The notes: generated by a model not told the origin, from the sequence alone. Counted from the stretch's first letter, positions 25,508-33,897 are shown. The stretch: 54,646 nucleotides of DNA from an uncultured Mollicutes bacterium (GCA_937905855.1 CALCWU010000140.1:1-54646), one strand, 5' to 3'. Numbers and translations: made by a program.

Positions 25508-25927
25508 TTAATAACAATTTTCACTATCTAGGGGAGCGTAAAAGCAGTGGTTTTTATATTTTCCTGAATTCCATTGGTCCCACCATTTAGCTCTACATGG
25601 TTCACCTTTGGGATTATAAAACCAGAGGGCTTTTGTGGCGGGGGCTACTCTTTCACCATTTATTACTCTTTTGGCTAGCTTTTTATCTATTTCCCTTGCC
25701 GCTTGATAGAAATAGCCTTTATGAGTTGCTTCAAAGCCACCAGGATTTTGAAAAACCATTTTTTCTATAGTATTTATTTTTTTGAAATCTAGGCAATTTG
25801 CCCTTACACGATTAATACCTACATTGCCTACTAGTAGCATTCCCTTTTGACCTTCGCCTTCAGCTTCAGCACGCATTAATCTTGCAAGAAGTGCAACCTC
25901 CTTTTCATTATAGGAAACAACTGCCAT
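25508..25927 (-). CDS. cwlJ: Spore cortex-lytic cell wall hydrolase CwlJ
   Basis: The protein has 139 residues, the length of Bacillus CwlJ, and consists of one Hydrolase_2 (SleB/CwlJ) domain without a signal peptide. Visible parts are LLARLMRAEAEGEGQKGM with the catalytic-region Glu, VGNVGINRV, the QNPGGFEA loop, and ALWFYNPKGEP with WWDQW near the end. CwlJ degrades muramic-delta-lactam cortex peptidoglycan during germination and is made in the mother cell, consistent with the lack of an export signal. It heads a cwlJ-gerQ operon. The upstream minus strand contains CATAATTT, which loosely resembles a sigma-E -10, but the -35 is not convincing. The start at 25927 follows AGAGGTGAT. Confidence 0.92.
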   Translation of the reverse strand: MAVVSYNEKEVALLARLMRAEAEGEGQKGMLLVGNVGINRVRANCLDFKKINTIEKMVFQNPGGFEATHKGYFYQAAREIDKKLAKRVINGERVAPATKALWFYNPKGEPCRAKWWDQWNSGKYKNHCFYAPLDSENCY

Positions 25928-25979
25928 ACAATCACCTCTATTTAATGATATTAAATTATGGTAAAAATTATTACATTAA

Positions 25980-26008
25980 TTGACTATAATTTATATATAT
26001 GATAAGAT
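25980..26008 (+). promoter_or_regulatory. Promoter of the thioredoxin-like lipoprotein gene
   Basis: TTGACT (25980-25985) and TAAGAT (26003-26008) with 17-base spacing, 24 bases before the GTG start. Confidence 0.65.
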
Positions 26009-26032
26009 TATAAGATAGTGAGGAATATAAAA

Positions 26033-26539
26033 GTGAATAAAAAGATAATTTTTTTAATGACAATTTTTATTTTGATATTATCTTTAGCTGGTTGTAAAAA
26101 GAGCTTTTATTCTGAATATAAGGATGCTTATGATTTAGCTTATGATAATGTTTATGAAGAAATTAGTATAGATGATTTTTATAATAAATTGGATAATAAG
26201 GATAGCTTTCTTGTTTATTATGGTCAAAAGGAATGCATTAATTGTTTAATGAATGTTGGCTTTTTTGATAAAAATGCAAAGAAGCTTGGTATTGAAAAAA
26301 TTTATTATTTACGTTCTAAAATATTAGATGTTAATGGTGATGAAAAAAGAGTACAAACCTTACAGGCTAGTGTTGGCTTTGATAATGATAATTCACCTGA
26401 TGCATCACCAAGATTATGGGCCTTTATTGATGGTAGCTATAATAAGGGAATGGCAAGCTTTGTTACAGAAGACGATGAGTTATATGATAATGCATCATAT
26501 AAATTAATGGCTTATTATTTAGAAATAATTCAAAAATAG
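26033..26539 (+). CDS. Thioredoxin-like lipoprotein with CxxC
   Basis: The protein has 168 residues. The GTG at 26033 is preferred because GTGAGGA at 26018-26024 is its ribosome-binding site; the frame's first GTG at 26018 is part of that site. The lipoprotein signal ends LSLAGCKK. Next comes a conserved-looking helix and strand (FLVYYGQKECINCLMNVGFF) whose CINC motif sits where thioredoxins have their active site, and a SPRLWAFIDG strand. It resembles the lipoprotein at 17083 in design but is shorter and clearly diverged. Likely an extracytoplasmic thiol-disulfide or Cys-binding role. The HD gene follows 11 bases later. Confidence 0.8.
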   Translation: MNKKIIFLMTIFILILSLAGCKKSFYSEYKDAYDLAYDNVYEEISIDDFYNKLDNKDSFLVYYGQKECINCLMNVGFFDKNAKKLGIEKIYYLRSKILDVNGDEKRVQTLQASVGFDNDNSPDASPRLWAFIDGSYNKGMASFVTEDDELYDNASYKLMAYYLEIIQK

Positions 26540-26550
26540 GATGTGATTAT

Positions 26551-27777
26551 ATGTTTGAAAAATTGCCTAGATGCAAGGTTTTTAGGGATCCACTATATGG
26601 ATATATAAAGGTTGAATATAAGCTTATTGCCAAGCTTATCGATACTAAAGAGGTTCAAAGATTAAGAAGAATTAGCCAGCTAAGTGGTGTTAGTATGGTG
26701 TTCCAAACTGCTGAGCATTCGAGATTTACTCATAGCCTTGGTGCTTATCAAATGGCTAATTTAGTTTTAGAAAATGTAAGTGGTGCTGAAAGCTTATCAG
26801 AATATGAAAGAATTTTATTTTTATGCTCAGCTTTACTTCATGATATTGGTCATGGACCATATTCTCATGCCTTTGAAACAGTTATGAAGGTATCGCATGA
26901 AGAAATGACGGCTAGACTAATATTATCAAAATATAGTGAGGTTAATATGGTCTTAAATGAAGAGGATAAAGGTCTTGCTTCTGATATTGCCTCAATTATT
27001 CTGCATAAGGGTAAATTTACAGTTATCGAATCTTTAGTATCATCTCAGCTAGATGTTGATAGAATGGATTATTTATCAAGAGATGCTTATTTTACAGGAG
27101 CAGCCTATGGTGTAATCGACAAGGAAAGATTATTAAGATGTATGCTTATTAAGGATAATAAGGTATATGTAAGAGCTAGTGGAGTTCATTCTGTTGAATC
27201 CTATATAATGAGTAGATATCATATGTATTGGCAGGTTTATTTTCATCCTGTTGCTAGAGCGTATGAGGTTATTTTAGAAAGTATTTATAAAAGAATTAAA
27301 GATTTAACAGAGAATGGTATAAATGTTGATGCTTCAGTTTCTTCATTTTTAAATGCGATTAGTGATGATATTGACATAAGAGAATATGTCAATTTGGATG
27401 ATGCGTATGTTAATGGTTTTATTAAGCAGTTGACTAATTCTTCTGATCATATTTTAAAGGAATTAAGTATCGATTTTATGAATAGACATCTTTTTAAATA
27501 TATTGATATTAATAAGGAGCAGGATCAGGCTGAGCTTCTTAAAATTGAAGAAAAATATAAAAATAAAGAAAATTCTCGCTACTATTATTATGAGATTTCC
27601 ATTACAAGTAGTGCATATTTGGAAACTAATTCATCTCTTCCCTTAGATATAAATGAAATAACGATTTTATTACCAAATGGTGAAGCAATGCCTTTGGAGG
27701 AATATTCACCTATTATTAAGGGCTTAATTCAAACATCATTAAAAAAGAGTACAAGAATTTTTTATCATGAGGATTAA
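26551..27777 (+). CDS. HD-domain phosphohydrolase (YwfO/dNTPase-like)
   Basis: The protein has 408 residues. The HD domain shows the metal ligands in order: His in EHSRFTHSLGAYQMA, the HD doublet in ALLHDIGHGPYSHAFE (near residue 95-110), and the distal Asp in SSQLDVDRMDYLSRDA. The start region FRDPLYGYIKV is typical of the YwfO/EF1143 group, some of which hydrolyse dNTPs to deoxynucleosides and triphosphate. It probably controls nucleotide pools, but the substrate is inferred from family only. It lies 11 bases after the lipoprotein gene and two bases before rsmA. Confidence 0.88.
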   Translation: MFEKLPRCKVFRDPLYGYIKVEYKLIAKLIDTKEVQRLRRISQLSGVSMVFQTAEHSRFTHSLGAYQMANLVLENVSGAESLSEYERILFLCSALLHDIGHGPYSHAFETVMKVSHEEMTARLILSKYSEVNMVLNEEDKGLASDIASIILHKGKFTVIESLVSSQLDVDRMDYLSRDAYFTGAAYGVIDKERLLRCMLIKDNKVYVRASGVHSVESYIMSRYHMYWQVYFHPVARAYEVILESIYKRIKDLTENGINVDASVSSFLNAISDDIDIREYVNLDDAYVNGFIKQLTNSSDHILKELSIDFMNRHLFKYIDINKEQDQAELLKIEEKYKNKENSRYYYYEISITSSAYLETNSSLPLDINEITILLPNGEAMPLEEYSPIIKGLIQTSLKKSTRIFYHED

Positions 27778-27779
27778 TA

Positions 27780-28637
27780 ATGAAAAATATAGGAAGTATA
27801 CAAAATATTAATAGGATACTTAAAGAAAATGAATTGTTTGCTAAAAAGAAATTTGGTCAAAATTTCTTAGTTGACCAAAATATTTTACAAAGAATTGTTG
27901 AGGTATCAGAGATTAATTCTAATGTTAATGTTATTGAAATTGGTCCAGGTCTTGGTTCTTTGACAGAGTATCTTTGCCAAAGAGCTAATAAGGTTTTGTG
28001 CTATGAAATAGATCAGGATATGATAGATTTGCTTGAAAAAAATCTAGAATATGATAATTATCAAATTCTTCATAAGGATATTTTAAAAGCTAATGTTAAT
28101 GAAGATATTGCTACATATTTTGATGATAAGCCTGTGTATTTAGTTGCTAATCTACCTTATTATATTACAACACCTATTATCTTAAAGCTACTTGAAGAGA
28201 CTAATAGAATAAAAAAATATACAATGATGATGCAATATGAGGTTGCTATGCGTATTGCTAGTAAGCCTAATGTTAAAGATTATAACGCTTTATCAATTCT
28301 TATTGCTTACAAGGCTAGGGCAACAAAGGCTTTGGATGTACCAAGAACGGTGTTTATTCCATCACCAAATGTTGATAGTGCTGTTGTAGTTTTAGATTTA
28401 TATGATAAGCTACGAGTAAGTGTTAAGAATGAGGATTTCTTTTTAAAGCTTATTAAAGGAGCTTTTGCTCAAAGAAGAAAAACCTTAATTAATAATTTAA
28501 TGCAAATGAATATACCTAAGGAAAATGCTCTTTTAGCCTTAGATAAAATGAATTTAGATAAGGCAATAAGAAGTGAAGCCTTAAGTATTGATGATTTTGC
28601 AAAACTTAGTGATATATTATTAGAAATGGAAGTATAG
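27780..28637 (+). CDS. rsmA: 16S rRNA dimethyladenosine transferase (KsgA)
   Basis: The 285-residue enzyme dimethylates A1518 and A1519 of 16S rRNA late in 30S assembly. Diagnostic motifs are KKKFGQNFLVDQNI at the N-terminus, the SAM site VIEIGPGLGSLTE (about 56-68), the catalytic NLPYYITTPI (about 122-131) and the C-terminal AFAQRRKTLINNL. It starts two bases after the HD gene. In Bacillus ksgA is followed by yabG; here a cation exchanger and pduL lie between them. Confidence 0.96.
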   Translation: MKNIGSIQNINRILKENELFAKKKFGQNFLVDQNILQRIVEVSEINSNVNVIEIGPGLGSLTEYLCQRANKVLCYEIDQDMIDLLEKNLEYDNYQILHKDILKANVNEDIATYFDDKPVYLVANLPYYITTPIILKLLEETNRIKKYTMMMQYEVAMRIASKPNVKDYNALSILIAYKARATKALDVPRTVFIPSPNVDSAVVVLDLYDKLRVSVKNEDFFLKLIKGAFAQRRKTLINNLMQMNIPKENALLALDKMNLDKAIRSEALSIDDFAKLSDILLEMEV

Positions 28638-28640
28638 AAG

Positions 28641-29798
28641 ATGTTTTTAGATTTAAATATGAGCTTATGGTATAGTTGGATTTTATGCCTAGTTTTATTA
28701 GTTATTGGTATTTTTTTATTAGTAAAGTGCTCTGATATTTTTGTTGGTGGTTCGGCATCAATTGCTAGAAAGATGAAAATTTCACCAATGATTATTGGTC
28801 TTACTGTTGTAGCCTTTGGTACAAGCTGTCCTGAGCTTGCTGTATCGGTTAGTGATTCAATTACCTGCTTAATTAATGGTGGTAATGCTAATGTGGCAAT
28901 GGGTAATATTGTAGGCTCAAACATTTGCAATTTATTAATTGTTTTAGGCTTTAGCGCGGTATTTACTCCTATTATTATTAAAAGAAGTGTTTGTAAGAAG
29001 GAATATCCTATCTTAATTTTAGTATCCGTGGTATTTACGATATTTACACTTTTATTTGGTTTAAATGTTGATGGTGTTAAAACCTTTGCAATATTAAGAA
29101 TCGAAGGTATTATTTTAGTTATTGGCATTATTCTTTATGTTTGGTATTTAGTTTATGATGCTAAAAAGCAAATAAAGAAGGGTTTAGTAGATGAAAATAA
29201 TACTGAAGAAGAAATAAAGGAAATGAAAACATCAAAGTCAATTCTTTATATAATTTTAGGAGCAATTGGAATTGTTTTAGGTGGAGAAGCTGTTGTTTTT
29301 GGATCAAAGAATATTGCTTATGGTATAGGTGATTTAGCTTCCTTAAATAAAGACTTAGTAGAATCATTAGTTGGTCTTACTATTGTAGCTGTTGGTACCT
29401 CTCTTCCAGAGCTTGTTACTTCAGTAGTTGCTGCTAAAAAGGGTGAAAATGAAATTGCTCTTGGTAATGTGATTGGATCTAATATATTTAATATTTTATT
29501 TGTAATTGGTATTGCTGCAACTGTAAATCCGCTTACTGTTGGTAATCAAATCTGGATTGATATGGTTGTTATGCTAGCTGCTACCTTAGTTGTATTTATT
29601 TTTGCATTAAGTGGTAAGATAAATAAAATGGGTGGCTTGACACTTTTAATTTTATATTTAATTTATCTAGGATATTTAATTTTAAGAACAGTTAATCAAG
29701 CTAATTCCAATATTTATATGATTATCTTATTTACTTTATATGCTATTTCATTTATTTTAGTAGTAATTTTTACATTGATAAAGAAGAAAAAAGAATAG
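28641..29798 (+). CDS. CaCA-family sodium/calcium antiporter (YrbG-like)
   Basis: This 385-residue membrane protein has about ten to eleven helices. It shows the two inverted alpha repeats of the Ca2+/cation antiporter family: GLTVVAFGTSCPELAVS with GNIVGSNICNL, and GLTIVAVGTSLPELVTS with GNVIGSNIFNI. The Glu of each PEL motif lies in the ion site. A charged loop at about 174-195 separates the halves. It probably exports Ca2+ in exchange for Na+ or H+. The start is four bases after rsmA, so it is the last gene of the operon that began at 26033 and is followed by a terminator. Confidence 0.93.
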   Translation: MFLDLNMSLWYSWILCLVLLVIGIFLLVKCSDIFVGGSASIARKMKISPMIIGLTVVAFGTSCPELAVSVSDSITCLINGGNANVAMGNIVGSNICNLLIVLGFSAVFTPIIIKRSVCKKEYPILILVSVVFTIFTLLFGLNVDGVKTFAILRIEGIILVIGIILYVWYLVYDAKKQIKKGLVDENNTEEEIKEMKTSKSILYIILGAIGIVLGGEAVVFGSKNIAYGIGDLASLNKDLVESLVGLTIVAVGTSLPELVTSVVAAKKGENEIALGNVIGSNIFNILFVIGIAATVNPLTVGNQIWIDMVVMLAATLVVFIFALSGKINKMGGLTLLILYLIYLGYLILRTVNQANSNIYMIILFTLYAISFILVVIFTLIKKKKE

Positions 29799-29800
29799 AA

Positions 29801-29839
29801 AAAAACAGGTTTATTCTAAAATGAGTAAGCCTGTTTTCT
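29801..29839. terminator. Bidirectional terminator between the antiporter and pduL
   Basis: Thirteen-pair hairpin with two G-U pairs (29804-29816 with 29823-29835), followed by T-rich sequence on both strands. Confidence 0.8.
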
Positions 29840-29856
29840 ATTTATAGTGTATTTAA

Positions 29857-30429
29857 TTACTTAACAATTACACCAGTAACTGTTCCAGATAATAAGCCAG
29901 CATTAGCTTCATCTGTATCAACATGCATTGCTAAAGCATATTTTGGAGATACACGAACAACTGTATCACCAAATGTTAGGTTTCTACCAGTTTCATTTAA
30001 AACCTTAACCTCTACGATTTGACCATTCTCAACACCAAACTCTTTAGCATCCTCTGGAGTCATATGAATGTGACGCTTTGCAGCAATAACACCCTCAGCA
30101 AGCTCAACCTCACCAGCTGGACCAACTAGCTTACAAGGAGCAGAGCCCTTAATATCTCCTGATTCTCTTACTGGAGCAACAACACCTAGAGTTCTAGCCT
30201 CAGTTAAAGAAACCTCTACCTGATTATGATCACGACAAGGTCCTAAAATTGAACACTTTAAGCTTCCCTTTGGACCAACAACCTCAACTTTTTGGTTAGA
30301 AGCAAATTGTCCAGGTTGAGATAGCATTTTCTTAACCTCTAATTGAGCTCCCTCACCGAATAACTTTTCTAATACTTCTTGAGTAACATGTACGTGTCTA
30401 GCACTTGTTTCAATAATAATTTCCTTCAT
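29857..30429 (-). CDS. PduL-type phosphotransacylase
   Basis: The protein has 190 residues with the two-barrel PduL fold. Zinc-binding histidines appear in SARHVHVTQEV (near the N-terminus) and AKRHIHMTPEDA. The segments GPCRDHNQVEVSLT and SGDIKGSAP are family hallmarks. It interconverts acetyl- or propanoyl-CoA and acyl phosphate and, in the absence of a Pta gene, often makes acetyl phosphate for ATP in fermentation. There is no targeting peptide for a microcompartment. The ATG at 30429 with AAAGGA upstream is preferred over the longer frame to 30456. A single-gene unit with an extended -10 promoter and an inverted repeat upstream. Confidence 0.92.
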   Translation of the reverse strand: MKEIIIETSARHVHVTQEVLEKLFGEGAQLEVKKMLSQPGQFASNQKVEVVGPKGSLKCSILGPCRDHNQVEVSLTEARTLGVVAPVRESGDIKGSAPCKLVGPAGEVELAEGVIAAKRHIHMTPEDAKEFGVENGQIVEVKVLNETGRNLTFGDTVVRVSPKYALAMHVDTDEANAGLLSGTVTGVIVK

Positions 30430-30460
30430 TTTATAAAATCCTTTCGTTTTTATCATCTAC

Positions 30461-30489
30461 ATTATACCACAATTTTTTTAATTGTGTTA
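30461..30489 (-). promoter_or_regulatory. pduL promoter with an inverted repeat in its spacer
   Basis: On the minus strand TGGTATAAT (extended -10, TATAAT at 30466-30461) lies about 30 bases before the start. A perfect 7-base inverted repeat CACAATT-N5-AATTGTG (30468-30486) lies in the spacer just upstream of the -10, where a repressor could block polymerase. No regulator is identified. Confidence 0.55.
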
Positions 30490-30570
30490 TATTTTTAGTG
30501 AAAAATTAGGTAAATATTATACTTGTCTAGAGAACGAAAAAACTGGCTCATAAAATAATTTGGTGGTATA

Positions 30571-31335
30571 ATGAAAATAGGAGATTGTGTTGTAAGAATT
30601 TCTCATAATAAAGATATCATTTTTAGAATATACGATATAAGAAATGATATTGCTATATTGGCAGGAATATATGTTAGACTTATTGCCGACGCTAAATTAG
30701 AAGATTTAGAGGTAATAGATGATGAAATATTATTACGTGCTGAGGATGAAGAATATAGCTACTATAATAATATTGTTTCCAGCATTAAAAGAGATTCAAG
30801 AGAGGTTAATGGTAAGGTACTTCATTTAGATAGTGATGTTGGCTATTTAAGAAAATGCTTGCAATTTTATAAGGACAATAACATTTATGCCTATGGTGTA
30901 TGTTATAAGGAAGAAGAAATGGCTGATAATATAAATGATTTAGTCTTAAAAATAAGACCTGACGTTATTGTAATTACTGGTCATGATTCCTATAATCGCA
31001 AGGGCTTAGATGATTTAGATAATTATTCCCATACCTCTGATTATATTAAAACAATTAAAAAAGTAAGAGAACAGTTTTCTTTAGATGATATTTTTATTTA
31101 TGCTGGGGCATGTGGCTCCAATTTTGAAGCATTAATTGCTAGTGGAGCTAATTTTGCTTCAAGTGTTAATAGAGATAATATTGATGCCTATGATCCGGCG
31201 ATTGTTGCTTATATTGCCGCAACAACAAGAATTACCAATCTTATTAGCTTAGATAAATTTAAAAAATTATCCAAAAGTGCCAATAAGGTTGTTGGAGGAA
31301 TTGATTCCTATGGCAAAATGCGAGTAGTTATATAA
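30571..31335 (+). CDS. yabG: Sporulation-specific peptidase YabG
   Basis: The protein has 254 residues. It matches the YabG family across the length: IGDCVVRIS start, AGIYVRLIADAKLEDL, KVLHLDSDVGYLRKCL, the conserved RPDVIVITGHDSYNRKG, IYAGACGSNFEALIASGANFASS, and a C-terminal VGGIDSYGKMRV. In Bacillus YabG is a sigma-K-dependent protease that processes coat proteins before cross-linking. The Asn/Gly-rich coat-binding insert of the Bacillus protein is shorter here. The ribosome-binding site is GGTGG at 30562. CATAAAATA at 30549-30557 fits the sigma-K -10 pattern, but it lies too close to the start and lacks a spaced AC, so the promoter is unsettled. It is followed directly by ispE, as at the Bacillus locus. 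Confidence 0.92.
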   Translation: MKIGDCVVRISHNKDIIFRIYDIRNDIAILAGIYVRLIADAKLEDLEVIDDEILLRAEDEEYSYYNNIVSSIKRDSREVNGKVLHLDSDVGYLRKCLQFYKDNNIYAYGVCYKEEEMADNINDLVLKIRPDVIVITGHDSYNRKGLDDLDNYSHTSDYIKTIKKVREQFSLDDIFIYAGACGSNFEALIASGANFASSVNRDNIDAYDPAIVAYIAATTRITNLISLDKFKKLSKSANKVVGGIDSYGKMRVVI

Positions 31336-31348
31336 GGAGAATTTATTC

Positions 31349-32182
31349 ATGATTGAAAGAGCTTATGCAAAAATTAACTTAACCTTAGAGGTTGGTAACA
31401 AAAGAAATGATGGATTTCATAATGTTAAAACCTTAATGGTTCCCATTGATTTATATGATGAACTTGAATTTATAGAAATACCAAGTGGTATAGAATTAGA
31501 ATCTAATGTTGATATTAATGATAATTTTGTTTATAAGGCTGCTAAGCTCTTTTTTGAAAGATATAATATAAAGGATAAAGGAATCAAAATTAAGCTTAAG
31601 AAGAATATTCCTCTTGCCTCTGGTATGGCTGGTGGAAGTAGTGATGCATCTGCCTGCCTAAGAGGCTTAAATAAAATATTTGGTTTAAATAGACCTTTAG
31701 ATGAGCTAGCTACTCTTAGTAGTATATTAGGATCTGATATGCCATATTGTGTTTATCAAAGACCAAGTATATGTGAAGGACGCGGTGAAATAGTTAAGGT
31801 TTTAAATGACCTTAACTATAAACCAATACCTATTACCCTATTATTTTATGATTTTGGCTTAAGCACAAAAGAGGTTTATAAAAATTATAAATATTTGGGT
31901 ATAAACAAAGATAATAATTATTTAAAAATTATAAGAGGCTTAAAGGAAAATAACCTTTCACTAATTAATGAAGCAATATTTAATGATTTAGAGGATGTAT
32001 CATTAAAATTAGAGGATAAGCTTTTAAAAAGTAAAGAAATAATAACAAAGCTAGGATATGATAGCTTTCAAAGTGGAAGCGGACCAACAAGATTTATTTT
32101 AGGTAATGTAGATATTAAAATAGAAAATGTTAGAACCTTTAAAACTTATATCTTATCTAATGTTTATGGTAATAAAAACTAA
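31349..32182 (+). CDS. ispE: 4-diphosphocytidyl-2-C-methyl-D-erythritol kinase
   Basis: This 277-residue GHMP kinase phosphorylates CDP-methylerythritol in the MEP pathway to isoprenoids. The N-terminal AYAKINLTLEVGNKRNDGFHN and the ATP loop PLASGMAGGSSDAS (about residues 87-100) are diagnostic; the third motif is SFQSGSGPTRF near the C-terminus. The ribosome-binding site AAGGAGA precedes ATG 31349. Located 13 bases after yabG, so probably co-transcribed. No other MEP pathway gene is in the window. Confidence 0.95.
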   Translation: MIERAYAKINLTLEVGNKRNDGFHNVKTLMVPIDLYDELEFIEIPSGIELESNVDINDNFVYKAAKLFFERYNIKDKGIKIKLKKNIPLASGMAGGSSDASACLRGLNKIFGLNRPLDELATLSSILGSDMPYCVYQRPSICEGRGEIVKVLNDLNYKPIPITLLFYDFGLSTKEVYKNYKYLGINKDNNYLKIIRGLKENNLSLINEAIFNDLEDVSLKLEDKLLKSKEIITKLGYDSFQSGSGPTRFILGNVDIKIENVRTFKTYILSNVYGNKN

Positions 32183-32224
32183 TATTAAATTTTAGAAAAG
32201 TATTTAAAATGTTGAATTTTGTGA

Positions 32225-32256
32225 TTAAAACGTTTTCTTAAATGAAAGCGGTATTT
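32225..32256 (+). promoter_or_regulatory. Two cre-like elements before prs
   Basis: TTAAAACGTTTTCT (32225-32238) and TGAAAGCGGTATTT (32243-32256) each match the CcpA operator pattern at all but two positions. The second overlaps the -35 region of the prs promoter. Tentative. Confidence 0.3.
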
Positions 32257-32273
32257 TAAAAAAGTAGTAATTT

Positions 32274-32282
32274 TGTTATAAT
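32274..32282 (+). promoter_or_regulatory. Extended -10 promoter of prs-pth
   Basis: TGTTATAAT, an extended -10 element with TATAAT at 32277-32282, lies 43 bases before the prs start. The -35 (TTTTAA) is weak. Confidence 0.65.
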
Positions 32283-32325
32283 ATACTTAAATGATTATTA
32301 AAAGAATAAAGGAGTCACTTTTATC

Positions 32326-33309
32326 ATGTCTATTTTAGAGGGTAAGAAGGTAAAATTATTTGCGTTAGGATCTAATCGTCCTTTAGCAGAAGAAATTGCA
32401 AGCGCTATTGGTGTACAGCTTGCAGATTGTCAGGTTTCACATTTTGCAGATGGAGAAATTAATGTTAGTATTAATGAAACAGTAAGAGGACATCATGTTT
32501 TCGTTATTCAACCAACATCTGCTCCAGTAAATGATAATTTAATGGAATTATTAATTATGTGTGATGCTTTAAAAAGAGCATCAGCTAAAACTATTAATTT
32601 AGTTATTCCTTATTATGGCTATAGCCGTCAGGATCGTAAGGCTAAGAGTCGTCAACCAATTTCTGCTAAATTAGTTGCTGATTTATTACAAACTGCAGGT
32701 GCAGATAGAGTTATTTGTATGGATATTCATGCTGCTCAAATTCAAGGATTCTTTAATATCCCATTCGATAATTTTATGGGATTGCCAATTTTAGTTAATT
32801 ATTTCTTAGACAAGCATTTAGAAAATGTCACAGTTGTTTCACCAGATCATGGTGGTGTTACACGTGCTAGAGAGTTTGCTAAGGTATTAGAGGCACCTAT
32901 TGCCATTATTGATAAGCGTCGTCCTGAACCAAATAAGGCTGAGGTTATGAATATTATCGGTGAGGTTAAGGATAGAGTATGTATCGTTGTTGATGATATG
33001 GTTGATACTGCTGGTACCCTAACTATTGGTGCTGAAGCTTTAATTAAGGCTGGAGCAACTGCTGTATATGCTTGCTGTACACATGGTGTATTATCAGGAC
33101 CTGCTATTGAAAGAATTAAGAATTCTGCACTTAAAGAGGTTGTGATTACTAATACTATTCTTCTTCCTGAAGAAAAGAAAATTGATAAGATTAAGGTTTT
33201 ATCTGTTGGTACCCTATTAGGTCATGGTATCTTACGTATTTTAGGTGATGAGCCATTATCTGGTTTATTTACTTATAGCTATGATAAGAGTAAAAGAGAA
33301 TTATTATAA
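32326..33309 (+). CDS. prs: Ribose-phosphate pyrophosphokinase
   Basis: The 327-residue enzyme makes PRPP from ribose 5-phosphate and ATP, feeding purine, pyrimidine, His and Trp synthesis. Class I signatures are HFADGEINVSI, YYGYSRQDRK (the catalytic flexible region), DIHAAQIQGFF and the PRPP-binding loop VVDDMVDTAGTL (about residue 222-233). The start follows AAAGGAG. The next gene, pth, begins on the base after the stop, as in the prs-ctc-pth neighbourhood of Bacillus but without ctc. Two cre-like sites and an extended -10 promoter precede it. Confidence 0.97.
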   Translation: MSILEGKKVKLFALGSNRPLAEEIASAIGVQLADCQVSHFADGEINVSINETVRGHHVFVIQPTSAPVNDNLMELLIMCDALKRASAKTINLVIPYYGYSRQDRKAKSRQPISAKLVADLLQTAGADRVICMDIHAAQIQGFFNIPFDNFMGLPILVNYFLDKHLENVTVVSPDHGGVTRAREFAKVLEAPIAIIDKRRPEPNKAEVMNIIGEVKDRVCIVVDDMVDTAGTLTIGAEALIKAGATAVYACCTHGVLSGPAIERIKNSALKEVVITNTILLPEEKKIDKIKVLSVGTLLGHGILRILGDEPLSGLFTYSYDKSKRELL

Positions 33310-33876
33310 ATGAAATTAATTGTTGGACTTGGTAATCCTACTAAGGAATATGAAGGTACAAGACATAATACAGGCTTTATTTGCCTAGATTATATTGCTT
33401 CTAAATATAATGCTAGCTTTTCTTTAGATACAAGCTTAAAATGTGTATTAGCTCGTGTTAATGTTGATGGCTTTAAGGCTATTTTAATGAAGCCTATGAC
33501 CTATATGAATTTATCAGGTGAGGCAGTACTTGCAGTATGCAATTATTATAAGATTTTGCTTGAGGATATAATTGTTATTTCTGATGATCTTGATTCTCAT
33601 CCTGGTCGTGTAAGACTTCGTGATAGTGGATCTGCTGGTGGTCATAATGGCTTAAAGAATATTGCCCTTCATATGCATAGTGAAAATTTTAAAAGAATTA
33701 AAATAGGAATTGGTAGAAGTAATGTAATTCCTGTTGTTGATTATGTATTGCAAAAATTTCCTGAATCAGAGCTTGCATTAATAAATGAAGCTAAAGAACA
33801 AGTCTATCTAGCTGTTAATGATTTTATTCATGAAATTGATTTTTACAAGATTGCATCTAAATATTCAAAGAAATAA
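33310..33876 (+). CDS. pth: Peptidyl-tRNA hydrolase
   Basis: The 188-residue enzyme releases peptides from peptidyl-tRNAs that dissociate from the ribosome. The N-terminal GLGNPTKEYEGTRHNTGF contains the catalytic His (about 20). MKPMTYMNLSG, DDLDSHPGRVRLR and SAGGHNGLKNI follow in the family order. It starts directly after the prs stop without its own strong ribosome-binding site, so it is translated by coupling. The Bacillus orthologue is spoVC. A terminator begins in its stop codon. Confidence 0.97.
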   Translation: MKLIVGLGNPTKEYEGTRHNTGFICLDYIASKYNASFSLDTSLKCVLARVNVDGFKAILMKPMTYMNLSGEAVLAVCNYYKILLEDIIVISDDLDSHPGRVRLRDSGSAGGHNGLKNIALHMHSENFKRIKIGIGRSNVIPVVDYVLQKFPESELALINEAKEQVYLAVNDFIHEIDFYKIASKYSKK

Positions 33877-33897
33877 AGGAGATTTCTCCTTTTTTTC
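33875..33897 (+). terminator. Terminator of prs-pth
   Basis: Compact hairpin AAAGGAGA / TCTCCTTT followed by T-run. Confidence 0.8.

Noticed and set aside
25950..25980. Sigma-E promoter for cwlJ
   Set aside because: CATAATTT resembles the -10, but no ATATT-type -35 stands at the correct spacing.
30468..30486. Rex operator in the pduL promoter
   Set aside because: The half-sites are in the opposite orientation to the Rex consensus and the spacer length differs.
30549..30557. Sigma-K -10 element for yabG (CATAAAATA)
   Set aside because: Transcription would begin inside the ribosome-binding site, and no AC element lies 16-17 bases upstream; only noted in the gene entry.
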